From Rhizopus arrhizus (Eukaryota > Mucoromycota > Mucoromycetes > Mucorales > Rhizopodaceae): 64,000 nt of DNA. Of this stretch, positions 45,252 to 57,350 are shown piece after piece. The notes beneath the pieces are model-generated. The model did no database searches. It saw only the letters and a program-made list of their open reading frames with translations, and had not been told where the DNA came from. Each line of letters starts with the position of its first letter. Position 1 is the stretch's first letter. The stretch covers positions 1,436,001-1,500,000 of the forward strand of contig JAKZZE010000009.1 in assembly GCA_024220505.1 (NCBI GenBank). Reading direction: 5' to 3'. The translations under genes were made by a program, and so were the position numbers.

Positions 45252-45864
45252 TTTATAAGAAAGAAAATGTAAAGTTTTATTGATTTCACTTTCCCCCTTT
45301 TTTAAACCTAAAACGGAAGGTCAGGAGATGTAGTCACATGTATCCAATCGGGTAATTTTTTATCATTATTTGATTGGCCTCATTTCTTCATACACGTCTA
45401 TAGGAATGATAAGCCTATCTCATTTGCTTTTGTATCCTCTTTTCTTATATCAGTCAGGTTAACAACTAATTTTCATAATAAATTTACACATCAAGTCTTT
45501 CGAAACCATCAAAAAGTTGCAATTGTTTTATTATACAAATATCAATACTTTTTTTTTTTTTTTTTTTTTTTTTTGAAAAAGTTATAATGAAACAAGAAAA
45601 GAAATGATATCTAGTCACTGATAGATGTGTTGAAGACTATTTTTACCACTCTTTTATCAGTGATTTCCAAAATAAAAATACAAAAGTACAGTGTATCAAA
45701 GCTTATTAGTTATGCCAATCACTTTACAGAAAAAAAAATCGTTGCATTAATGCTGAGTATCAAATGATGATTTGTTTTCTGGTGGCTTATTTCCAATAAG
45801 GTTGTATCCTTTTCTCTTTCTTTTTTTTTTTTTGATTTAGTTTATAATCAACTAAAATAATAGA
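45252..45864. promoter_or_regulatory. Divergent promoter region between the bleomycin hydrolase and SPB4 genes
   Basis: About 610 bases separate the two start codons, so both promoters must lie here. It contains T-tracts of about 24 bases at 45551-45574 and about 15 bases at 45820-45833. No specific factor site is claimed. Confidence 0.5.
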
Positions 45865-47831
45865 ATGACAGCTGTACCAAATATTGCTGGATCCTGGCGT
45901 TCTCTAGAAATACCACTGAGTGAATCAATGTAAATAGTTTAACTGATTATATGTTTTTATTACATTTATAAATATATTAAAAGACTCTTTATAGTTTAGA
46001 TACAATAGATTCTTTTGGTTTTGAAACCATGACACCTGTACAAGCAGGTGCTATTCCACTGTTTATGAAAAATAAGGATGTAGTAGTGGAAGCTGTAACA
46101 GGATCTGGAAAGACTTTGGCATTCGTTGTACCTATTTTAGAAAAATTACTTAGAAGAGAAGAACCTTTGAAAAATCAAGAAGTTGGTGCCATTATTATTA
46201 CACCAACAAGAGAACTTGCTCAACAAATTCACACAGTATTCAATAAATTTATAGAGGATCATGAAAGAAAAGACCAGATTGTTTGTGGACTGTTCATAGG
46301 TGGTACTACCACACTTGCAGAAGATATCGCTACTTTTAAAAGAGATTGTCCTCGTATTCTGATCGGTACTCCTGGAAGACTTGAAGAGTTATTAACAAAA
46401 TCTGGTCAAACAGTCAACACAAAGGAACTTGAAGTGTTAGTGATGGACGAGGCAGATCGGTTATTGGATATGGGTTTTTCAAAGCAGATCAACACCATCA
46501 TTGCCTATTTACCAAAGCAACGTCGTACCGGTTTATTTTCTGCAACAATGACAGATGCCATTTCAGAATTGATACGTGCCGGTTTGCGTAACCCTGTTCG
46601 TATCGTGGTCAAGGTAGAGGACCTTTCAAACAATGGTGCTGTTCAACGTACACCTTCTACTTTAGAAATCGATTATTTAGTATGTGACGCTGATCAGAAA
46701 TTGTTGCAGATGGTACGTCTGTTGGAAAGTGAATTGGTACAGCCAGAGGGTGCACGCAAGTTTATTGTGTACTTTGCTACATGTGCCATGGTAGATTATT
46801 TTTACAAGGTACTAAGTCGACTTTCCTGTCTGAAACCATTCTCTCTTCATTCTCTTCACGGCCAAATGGATACCAAGCGAAGATCAGCCACTTACACTGC
46901 TTTCACTGAGCTCTCACCTGCTATTCCAGCTGTCTTGCTTTGTACTGACGTTGCTTCCCGTGGCTTGGATATATCCGATCTTGATTATGTCATTCAACTC
47001 GATCCACCTCAAGATCCTAAAGCTTTTTCACACAGATGTGGTCGCGCAGGTCGTGCGGGAAGAAGAGGAAAAGCAACGGTGATATTAGTCAGAGGACGAG
47101 AGGAGTTGTATGTCGATTTTCTTAAATTAAGAAAAATTCCTCTTCAACGTCGACCTTATATTTTATCAGAAGGAAAAGAAATTGTTAATAGCGTACAGAG
47201 TGAAGATTCAGGAGATGAAAAGGCTACATCAGTTCAAGTGCAGGATCCATCCGCATCTGAATTTATGCAAGAGATTCGTTCCATTGTTAAAACTGACCGA
47301 GATATCTCTGATCGTGGTGTCAAAGCATTCGTCTCCTGGACTCGATCTTACTCAAAGCATGAAGCCAGTTTTATCTTTCGTGTCAAGGATATTAACTTGG
47401 GCCAATTGGCTATGGGTTTTGGTCTGTTAAGACTTCCAAAGATGCCTGAATTGAAGCAGCAAAATACAGACACATTTTTGGAAGAAAAAATAGATTGGGA
47501 CACATTTAAATATTCAGATAAAATGAAAGAAGCCAAGAGACAAAGAGAATTAACAGAGCAGAAAGAAAAACCTCAAAATCAACAAAAGAAGAAAAAATTG
47601 GCTTGGTCTGAAAAAGTGGAAGCCAAGGAACGTAAATCGATACGTAAAGAAAAGAAGCAGAAAAAGAAGGAATATCTGAAAAAGCAAGCAGAGGAAGAGA
47701 AGGAAAAGGAAAAAAGAAAAATAGAAGACGATCAAGACGATTGGGAAGAATTAGCAAAAGAAGAAAGACTGTTTAAAAAAGTAAAAAAGGGTCAATTAAA
47801 TAGAGAAGCATTTGATGATATGTTTACATAA
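45865..47831 (+). CDS. SPB4: DEAD-box RNA helicase Spb4/DDX55
   Basis: Exons 45865-45929 and 45995-47831 give 633 residues. Helicase motifs in order: the Q-motif region GFETMTPVQAGAIP, AVTGSGKT, TPTRELA, GTPGRL, VMDEADRLLDMGF, SAT, and TDVASRGLD. Motif VI reads HRCGRAGRAGRRG where most family members read HRCGRTARAGR. The C-terminal region has FRVKDINLGQLAMGFGLLRLPKMPE, which is characteristic of the Spb4/DDX55 subfamily, and then a highly basic Lys/Glu coiled coil ending DDWEELAKEERLFKKVKKGQ. In yeast, Spb4 acts in the nucleolus on pre-60S particles, remodelling 25S rRNA. Length fits the family (about 600 residues). Confidence 0.95.
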
Positions 47832-48084
47832 TAAAAACACTTTTTGTACATTCGCTTATCAAATCATTTCAAGAAATTTTAATTGTCTTTTGATCAATTT
47901 GGTTAAGGGACAAGTTCCTGACAAGAAAAAAAGGATTTTTTTTTTGGCTTTTTGATTTAAACAGAGGATAGCTTTGAAATGGTATGTCGGACTTTTAAAG
48001 TGACGGTTGACAGTAACAAGACTGACAAGGTGGTTTTTTTTGCTTTTATTTTTATTTTTATTTTTTTATTTCCCCTTTCCTGTC

Positions 48085-50331
48085 ATGTTTTGTATTAGAC
48101 ATACCTGCAATCGATATCATTTTTTTAGCAATGTATTAAGGCGTTCTTATACAAGGTAATTCCTTTTATAATCCATCATAAAAATCGAGATTCATGACAT
48201 GATCTATTGCTAGATCTGGACTACAGGACGAAAGGACGAAAAAAGTGATTGAAGAGATCAAACAGTTAGAGTATCAGTTACAAGCAGACATCAAAAAGGT
48301 TTTTACCAAATCGAAATTTTAAGCATTTTACTAGGTTCCATTTACTTTTATTTATTTAGAAAGAAAATGTATTTGAAAAAATCGGCGATGAAGAAATCGC
48401 AGCCATTTACAAAGAACTTTCTGCACCAATTCCTACAAAGCCCAAGATCAGCTCTGATTTCTTGGAAAAATTAAGTTTAAGGTTTTTAGATACCCGTCCA
48501 CAGCAATTACCACCGAATAAAGTGCAACAGCTTCTACCGAGTGGGAGCAATACGACGAATGATATCACGGAACAGCTTAGGGAACAAAAAGCGTCTTCAT
48601 CTTTATCTCAAAATTACACAATCAAAGATTTTGAAAGTTTAATATATGCAAATTCGATTGCCAAAAGACCTGCAGAAGCAAAAAAAGTACTTGAATTAAT
48701 GCAAAAATATAACATAGCACCAAATGTTCGAGCTTTCAATCATTTAATTGATGCATATGCTAATGCCAATGATTTGAAGCATGTTATATCAACATTTAAA
48801 AAGTTGAAAGAATGCGGTTTGAAACCTGACATATACACTTATGGGTCTATTATCAAAGCATTTGTTGTAAACCAAAGAATAGATGATGCAATTGTTGTTT
48901 TTGAAAAGATGAAAGATCATTCAATTATCCCATCACAGGTAAATAGAGATGCTTGTTTGTAAAAATAGGATGTTGATGTCATACAAAATAGCCTATATTT
49001 GCAAATATAATTAGTGGTTGTTTGAAATCCGGCAAGGTTGACAAGGCTTGGGAAGTATTTGATTCAATGAGACTATCCTATCATCAGCCTGATGAAGTAT
49101 CATACACTTTAATGCTGCATGCTTGTGCAAAGGTAATTTTATTTTTTTATGAACCAAAATTAATATTGATGGATTTGTGTAAAGAGAGGTGAAGTGGAAA
49201 GAGCGTTGAATCTGTTTGAAGAAATGGCAAATTATCAACTATACCCTACAGATGTTACTTTTAATGTTCTTATCAACGCATGTGCAAAACGCGCAGATTA
49301 TTACAGCGAAGCGTTTAATTTATTGGAACAGATGCAAGAACACTATGGATTTCAACCCGATAAAATTACTTTTAACACTTTACTTACAGCATGTGCAAGA
49401 AAGAAAGATTTAGCTCAAGCTCGTCATATATTGAATACAATGTGGAAAGATGCTGAAAAAAAGGGTACAGGCAGTCTATTGGCTCCCGATAGCCAAACCT
49501 TTACAAACTTATTTTGGTGCTATGCCAGCTACCAGCCAATTAAAATATTGAATACAAATGCAAAAGAAACAAGTAAATCAACAGAATTGGTCACAAAAGA
49601 GAATCTGCTACCTGTAGAATTACCTAGAAAGAGATCCAATGTTATAAAGGAGGTCAGACAACTTTTTAAATTTGCTACTTCATCAAATATTGAGATGACC
49701 ACAGCCTTATTAAACGCTTACTTGACCGCACATATTTCCCAAAAGCAAACAAAGGCATGCATTGATATTTACACCAAAACTTTTGAAAAGTACAATGTGC
49801 AAAAGGATGGATTCACGTTCTCTCAAATGCTTGAGTACTGCTATAAAAATAAAGACGGAGAACTTGGTTGGAAAGTATGGGAGGATTATCAAACATTTCT
49901 AGAAAGTAGACATCAAGCACTTGATGCATCAGTAGACGCTGGCCAAGGAGATGTCATGGAAGAAAAGGCCAAGGTGGCCAAAAGAGAAATATGTGCTATT
50001 CAAGAGGGTTGGACAGATGAACAACAACAAAAGTTAAGCATCAGCATGGCTAATTTGCTTGCCAGGTATTATGCCCATAACAAAAATGTAGAAAATATGA
50101 ATTAATCTGTCATGTTTTAGAACAAATGATATCAAAAATTCTTTAAGTATTGTGGCTACAGAGACTCGTAGGGTCTCAAAATTAGGTCCACCAAATCTAA
50201 AAGATTTAATGCCTGTTTATAACAAATGTATTCAACTGGAAGATGATGAAGCCAAGAGGGAACTGATACGCCTTTGCACCAGAGATAAAAAGCGCATTGG
50301 AAGCTTAAAATACAAGCGTGTGAACACTTGA
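48085..50331 (+). CDS. Mitochondrial pentatricopeptide-repeat (PPR) protein
   Basis: Six exons (48085-48155, 48214-48298, 48360-48938, 48992-49132, 49185-50065, 50121-50331) give 655 residues. The start MFCIRHTCNRYHFFSNVLRR is basic and free of acidic residues, a likely mitochondrial presequence. At least six degenerate 35-residue PPR motifs run from about residue 150 to 370. Examples are RAFNHLIDAYANANDLKHVI, TYGSIIKAFVVNQRIDDAI, SYTLMLHACAKRGEVERAL and TFNTLLTACARKKDLAQARH. PPR proteins bind organellar RNA in a sequence-specific way and act in processing, stability or translation. A Ccm1-type role is possible but not shown. It lies head-to-tail with SPB4, 250 bases downstream. Confidence 0.88.
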
Positions 50332-51704
50332 TGTAAAATATTTTCTTTATTGTAACTCTTAAAAAAAGTAAATTGGTACCTTAGAATTTAATTGATTACC
50401 TTCTCATATTCCATGGATAAAAACTAAGCCCTTTTATTTATTATTTTTATTAACTTTTATGTAATAAGCATTGATGAAAGCTTTTCTGGTTAGGGTGTTG
50501 TAGTCTACAACACATTACAATTCCCAATCTTTTATGTTTTTATAAAATTATTTTTTTTTTGTGAAAGAACAATTAATTTTTCACTGCTTTTGATACAGTA
50601 AAGCAAAGACCTACCCTCACTCATCGTTATCTTGATATATGTGTCAAGCAGGATATCGTTGTTAATAGAAATATTAGCCATCATGGTTGATTGTTGTTTG
50701 ACATGTTAGATTTTACATTACTTCTTTCGATTCACTTTCACTTCTCGTATTTTAACAATATACATTAACTCTTTACCATCGTTTATTAAAAGCATTACTA
50801 AAAATCAAAAGGAGGATTGACGCTTCAATTTAAAATGTCAAGGTTCCATATTCTTTATCAGAGTAATTCAGTACTATATCGTATCAAAAGCCACATTTTG
50901 CTTGGCTGCTTTGCGGCCTATACATCCAATGGACTAGAAAAGAAAAGCATCTGATTTGCGCTATACACTTCTACTCTTTCTTTTAATGGATTTATTCCAG
51001 ACTGCGAGTAAAAGAAAGTCTATTTAAGAGGCCATGGACAAATGTACATACTATTAAAATGAACTCAAAACTAAATACTATACCTAAAGTCATATCTTTA
51101 AGAACCCAACCTTATGACAACAGGAATTAATCAAAAGAAGTAACCATCTCTTGCAAAAAGACAATACTCATTTGATCAAGAAAAAGGCAGCGCTTAAAAA
51201 TAAGGAGTGTAGTTTCTGAATGTCTTTTCTAATAGATTGGTTGCTTAAATTTCCGAATAGAAATTATACATGTGTAAGCCTAGTACAGCTTCAGATAACA
51301 TTACAGGCATAACGCTTTCGTCATTATGGAAATGAGATAAACGAATCTTGGTCACTCTTTATGTAAAGAAAGCACCATTCCGTATACTTTAGCTGTGCTG
51401 AAATTCATGCTTAAATTTTTCGTTGAACAAAAAAAAAAATACTACTTCTTTTTGCCTATGTATGTGTCGCTGAATTGCAACCATATCTAAGCGGAGGTTT
51501 CATATTACTTGTAAATAGCGGATTGAGATGCCTTAGTATTTGATAGAAAAGCTAATAATTTATTGATCTACGATCCCATCGACGAGGAAACTAGAATAAA
51601 ACATGACAGTTGCCTATAAAATGCATTTTCTTTTAATGGCATAAAAAACAAATCAAAATGGTTTTATATACAGGATCTGCTTTCAGATCACTCTTTATAA
51701 TAGT
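50332..51704. other. Intergenic region
   Basis: No supported gene in nearly 1.4 kb. It has AT-rich sequence without long open frames or recognisable repeats. Confidence 0.45.
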
Positions 51705-52335
51705 TTATTGTCTTTTCTTATTATGATATTCCTCTAAAGCCTTTTCAACATTGCCTTCGTCATCATATACAAGCACACCTTGTTTCCACGCCCCATATTT
51801 AAGTCCAATCTCTTTATTTGCTTCGTACTCCCTCATAATGTCCTCAGCGTTTCCTTTCCAGTCTCTATACATTTGTAAATTTTGTCGTCCAATCAATCGA
51901 ATGCACTTCACACGCAAATCGTTTGTAGACTATTTTAAAAAAGATGAGTGCGTTGGAAATACTTCACTCAATGTTCAGTTTACCCATTTTGGCAAAAGTT
52001 CTTTTGATATTTCACCAAAATGTCCAATCCCATATTTTTCAATGCCTTCTATTAGCAGATTCTTTTCAACGTCTGTCCATTTTCGTACTTCTTCTTTTTG
52101 TCCTTTTGGTGGTCTGAAATAGCTGAATTAAACACGTTAAGGAATGCTTGTAGTTACAGATTTTTAGAATATGTTACTCTTGATTTAATGTTCCATCTGG
52201 ATAGATCATATTTTTGGTGATTTCAAATTCGTCTCGAACGCAAAATTTCAATCGAAATTGTTTAACCCATTCTTGTTTCTCCTTGAGTTTTTTTTCTTCT
52301 AATGAAGGATCTTTTTCTTCAATGTTTCCAGTCAT
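51705..52335 (-). CDS. Small SANT/Myb-like domain protein
   Basis: Three exons (52335-52178, 52122-51984, 51929-51705) give 173 residues. The N-terminus is highly charged (EEKKLKEKQEWVKQFRLKF). The central part, VRKWTDVEKNLLIEGIEKYG followed by FGEISKELLPKWSTNDLRVKC, has the helical and tryptophan spacing of a SANT/Myb repeat. The remainder includes GRQNLQMYRDWKGNAEDIM. The small size, single Myb-like unit and charged flanks suggest a nuclear DNA- or histone-associated protein. I do not recognise a characterised orthologue. Exon 2 starts at a TTCAG acceptor, and all junctions preserve frame. Confidence 0.75.
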
Positions 52336-52413
52336 TTTTTGTTTTCTACTTTTTATTAGATTTTTTTTTTTTTTTAAAAAAAAAACGACGAAAGCAAATT
52401 TTCATTTCCGTGA

Positions 52414-52447
<34 letters not shown>

Positions 52448-53367
52448 TCTCTTTGTGAGCCTAGTTTTCAACCCAACCCAACCCAGTTCAATTCTTTACC
52501 CAAATTTAGATTGAATTTTCGTAATGTCGATCATGCATAAGATTACCGCTGAATTATAATCATTGAAAACATCGTTTTGAAGTGAATTTGATAATAAACT
52601 ATTTGATATGATTAAGCTTGTTTATCATCCCCAAATACTCATAAATAGAGTAATAACAAGATGTATGTTTCAATCTCTAGCTTTGGTCTAGGAAAATATT
52701 TTCTCAAATGTCAGTGACTAAGCAGTCAACAAAATACACAATTACCACCGACAGTTATCCTAAGGCTTTATCAATATGCTTGACCTTTTAGTGGAATAAA
52801 CTTATCATTTAGTCTATCAGAAAGTAGCTGGTTCTTTTTGTAGAAATTGATGACAGAGTATATATTAAAGTTTAACAAAAAAATGACTTCTTTAATGTTA
52901 CTCATTTTCATTATTAGTTTGAAAAATGTAACTAAGCAAAATAATTTCCAGTTGCAAAATTGCTATTTTTGTTTCTTAAATAGCCACTATTATATATTTC
53001 TGTTTTTGTTCAATTAAAGTGCAAACGTTTTGGCATTGGTTATGATATCTGAACCTACAAAATTGACAGTTCAAAAGATCTTTTAGCAACCCTTAGACTA
53101 TATCAAAAACTCCGACTTTAATCTCATTTTACAGGGAAGGTATTTTTTTTTAATGAAAAGCAGCTTTTAAAAAACTGGTATGAGTATTTTGTCTTTTTAT
53201 TTCTTTTTTAAAAAAATTTAACCTGCATTTTCTTTTTTTTTTATTTAAAGGACTTTATATACAACTACTTTATTTTCTTTTTTTTTTATTTTACAACTTT
53301 ATTACCTCTAATTTTTACTAAAAAGAATATTTAAAAGGAAAAAAAAAAAAGAAAAAGTGTGTTATTC
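52336..53367. promoter_or_regulatory. Divergent promoter region between the SANT protein and capping enzyme genes
   Basis: About 1 kb separates the two starts. It contains a T15/A10 block at 52361-52385, a T-tract of about 28 bases at 52419-52446, and several shorter T-tracts before the capping-enzyme ATG. No gene is supported. Confidence 0.45.
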
Positions 53368-54738
53368 ATGCCAGATTTAGAAAATGGCCCGCTTCCAGAG
53401 TTCATTGGAAAACGCGTAGATCCAACTTACAGCAAAATATTACAGAAAAGATTGAAGGAATTGCTTCATACATCAAATGATAGGTAGAATATAAAATAAT
53501 ACGCATGTATAAAGTACGATACTTACTCTATTTCGATAACGCGTACAGCTTTCCAGGATGTCAGCCCGTTAGTTTTGAAACAAAACATTTGAATGATATT
53601 GAACGTGAAGATTATTATGTTTGTGAAAAATCAGATGGTGTGCGCTATTTATTATTTATTGTCCATTCACCCAAAGGACCAGCTTCATTTCTAGTAAAGT
53701 GTTGTTCATCTTTAATTAACATAAAAATATAACCTTTTTCTTCTTGTTTTTTTCAATAGTATGATCGTAACAGATACTGGTATTATGTTCCCAATTTATT
53801 GTTCCCTATTAGAGGAAGAGATAATGAATATTTAAAAGATACTTTAATCGATGGTGAACTTGTATTGGATACTGACGAAAAGAAAGTAAGATGGAACAGT
53901 ATATGTATATGTATATGTGTATGATTGCTTATTTGTACATATCTTTACTCACACATACACCTGCTATTTAAAGAAAACTTGGAGATATTTGATTTTTGAT
54001 TTAATGGTTATAAATGGATCTATAATAGTGCAACGTTCTTTTAATACTCGACTTGGAGTAAGTAAACTATAAAAAGAAATAAGAATACGTTAACCTATTG
54101 CATATATTAGATGTTGCAACAGGATGTTATTCAACCTTTTCATATGAGCCTGCGAAACGTAACAGACATCAGCAAGTTACCGCCATTTTCGTAGGTGCAA
54201 ATAACATTGATAAATGCTTGCGAAATTTAACATATCCATTTGCTAATTTAGTGTTGAATTAAAAAAGATGGAAAGATCATATGGATTACGTTTAGTGTTT
54301 GATCAAATACCAAAATTAAAGCATAAATCAGATGGAATCATATGGACACCTGTTAAATATCCTTATACTCTAGGCACTTGTGAAAAATTGTAATATGTAA
54401 TGCACGCAGCCTATTTCATTTTTTAACTTTTTTTATAGACTGAAATGGAAGCCTCCTGAATTAAATACAGTAGATTTTAGAATTGCAGCAAGGTGGAGCA
54501 AGGAGCACAAACCAATATATTCAATCGAAGTTTTATCACATGGCGTCACTTACAAGTTCTATGATCATTTTCAGCCTGAGCCTGCTTTAGCAACAGAGTA
54601 TAGTGCTTTCAAACAAAAAATGGAAATATTCGCTGATTGTTATGTTTTATAGATGGAAGAGTCATTTACCTGATGGAAGAATAGCAGAATTTAGGTTTGT
54701 GAGAGTCTCTTGTAGAGTGTTTTACTGTATTTACGCTA

Positions 54739-54773
<35 letters not shown>

Positions 54774-56519
54774 AAACTAGATACGACTCTGAATGTGAAG
54801 TGACTATAGTGGAGCAAGGTTATGCACCAGTTGTAAGAAAAGGTGGTTGGAGGTATGTACATTAATGGCTTTCTCAAATATTTTCTTATTTTTTTTTTGT
54901 ATATTGCAGGTTTGTGCGCTTTAGAGATGATAAAGGCACTGCAAATGACGAAAATGCTGTGAAAAGAATATTAAACAGTATCAGGGATGGTGTTACAAAA
55001 GAACAATTGCTTGCTTGTATGGATAGAGTACGAGCAGCTTGGAAAGCAAGGGAAAAGGGCTTACCTATGCCTCCATTGCTTACCCCAAAACCATCTTTTG
55101 ATTCAGCACAAAGTAGTCATGCCACTACTAGCCTTCCACCCACACCTACAATGTCAAAATCTTCTCACTATTTTGGAAGATCAAGATCAAAGCAGGGCTC
55201 AATATCTGAGGAATCAGATTACTCTGGGATAAGTGCTAAACGAAAAGCATCAGTTACATCAATATCAGCTACTAAAAAAGAAGAGATTGAAGATTCTATT
55301 GAAGAGGGTGTAGAACAGAAAAAGATGAAACCAACCATAAAAAATGAAGCTTTAAAGATGCCAACCTCTCTTGTTCCTATACAACAAAATAAGATTACAA
55401 AAGATGAAAGTATAGATACAGAAAATGACAAATCTACCAAATTGCTAAAAGATATTGATCACGGCATACCAAATGTTCCTAAACAAGAAATTTTAAAAGA
55501 TGAGCATACAAAAGAGTATTTGCCTAAAACAAAAGAACCGATTTTGGACATAAAAGCAGCACATCACGTTTCTTCTATACTTTCATCTGCGAAGCCAGAT
55601 TCAGTTACATCTTCACCCACCAAAACCGTAGATGAGAAACATGATGCACACTTAAATCAAACACAAACTACACAATCTAAACCACAAACACCACTTGCAA
55701 TTGCGATTGATCAAAAATGTCAAGCACTCTCGTCTCAAATGAAACAATCAGTTACTACCCCAGATTTTTCTACATCAAGTACTATAAATCTTGATAAACC
55801 ATTATCTGTGCAACAAACAACGTCGCAAATGAAGCAAGTCCTTCTCATGCCCACGACTTCTCATCCTCAGACAGTACGACGACAGCAAACAACTATGCAT
55901 TCACCGAAAAAGCGCCAACTAGACTCAATAACTGTAGAAAGACATTCTGATGATGCACCAGTTAAATTTGTCTCTACTTCTCACCAAAAAAAGGTATTTC
56001 CTTCAATTAATGGTAATTCTGCCGAGTTTGAAACAAAACGTGCAATGATATTCACACCTGAAAAGAATTCCAAAAAAATGTCTACACCAGTGCCGGGTAT
56101 CACTAATAGTACTTCTCCATCTTTTTTAATAAATTCAGAAATACGAGGAATACAGCAAGAACCACTGCTAGGTATTGACACTATTCAGTCATCAAATAGC
56201 AAGACAAAGCCTATACCACAGTCACCTCGGGACCTCTCAACTAAACCAAAGCCTCCATCCTCCTCCAATATTCATAAATTACTCACAACCTCTGTGGAAC
56301 CTGTTAAAAGTATTAATAATGACAGAAATAGCCCTAAAAATACAAATGGCAGCGATAGCAGATATAACTTTAGTGCATTTCCACCACAAAAAAAAGAATA
56401 TACAGATCTAGATCCTCGACTACAACATTACTATTCGCTACAGCCACAACCTCCATATCAAATTCAGCATGAACCAATACAGATGTCATATCATCAACAA
56501 GAACAAGAACAAGAGCAGG

Positions 56520-56550
<31 letters not shown>

Positions 56551-56947
56551 GCATATTCAGTACTTACAAAAACATATACCAAAAACATCGCAAGCGCCTG
56601 TTCAGTTTATCAATTTTCATGCAGAAAGGAGATCACATCAAGGATCAGCTCAAAATAAGGACCAATTCTTGATTTTTCAGAGTGAGAGCCACAATCAATC
56701 ACCTGCTGTGGAACAGAGAGCAAAGTCCTACAGTAGTATATGGAAGACAAATAATAGAAGTAGCAATTTACGATATGAACAACAACCTATCTCTTCCTAT
56801 CAGTCACGCCAAATATCTCAACAAACAAGGCAAGATAAATATTCGCAGCAATTTGGCTATGAGCAACAGGTTGCCCATCAGCCTTCACAAGCAGAAAAAC
56901 CAAAGAATAGCAGTATTAAATCAAAATTGGACTTCATCTTAAACTGA
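53368..56947 (+). CDS. CEG1: mRNA capping enzyme guanylyltransferase with a very long C-terminal tail
   Basis: Ten exons (53368-53483, 53549-53693, 53760-53885, 53974-54057, 54111-54190, 54252-54389, 54439-54597, 54653-54694, 54781-54852, 54910-56947) give 999 residues. The nucleotidyltransferase motifs are CEKSDGVR with the GMP-accepting Lys66, LIDGELV, HKSDGIIWTP, and KWKPPE. The OB-fold part follows, with LPDGRIAEFRYDSECE and GWRFVRFRDDKGTAND. It transfers GMP from GTP to the 5' diphosphate end of nascent mRNA. Fungal enzymes of this type are usually 400-460 residues. Here about 625 further residues follow, rich in Ser, Thr, Pro, Lys and Gln, with a run of about 11 Gln near 56525-56550 and no recognisable domain. 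Intron 8 holds a T28/A10 block before its acceptor. There is no triphosphatase domain, consistent with a separate fungal Cet1-type subunit. Confidence 0.94.
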
Positions 56948-57116
56948 AGCTTTTGTAAAGTAAATATAATATTGCGATATAAATAAAAGAAATGGGTTAG
57001 ACCAGAAAGCATATTAAGTTTAATACATAATGACTTCTTTTGTTGCTTGAATTTCAAAACTTGTAACCAGGCTTGCCTTGGATTATATCTTTATATTGTG
57101 CTTATCTGAGAAATAG

Positions 57117-57167
<51 letters not shown>
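57117..57167 (+). repeat. 51-base A-tract
   Basis: An uninterrupted run of A between the capping enzyme and the SANT/Myb gene. It is the longest homopolymer in the window. It is downstream of the capping enzyme's stop and likely outside its coding region. Length may be unreliable in an assembly. Confidence 0.9.
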
Positions 57168-57169
<2 letters not shown>

Positions 57170-57350
57170 GCAAAAGCAAAACGTAAAAATTGTTAATTTA
57201 TAATAAAATGCATGTTTATTTTATCCGTGTTGCAAAATTGTTTTCGCAAATATGGTATTTGTAAATTGTACGATGGAAATTTTAGATGACATTTTGATTA
57301 TAACCTAAATGGCTACAATGCAGGGGAGAGGGTGGCAACTTATGCTTGAG

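Noticed and set aside
56370..56588. Minus-strand open frame rich in Val
   Set aside because: It is the complement of the CAA (Gln) repeat in the capping-enzyme exon and has no independent support.
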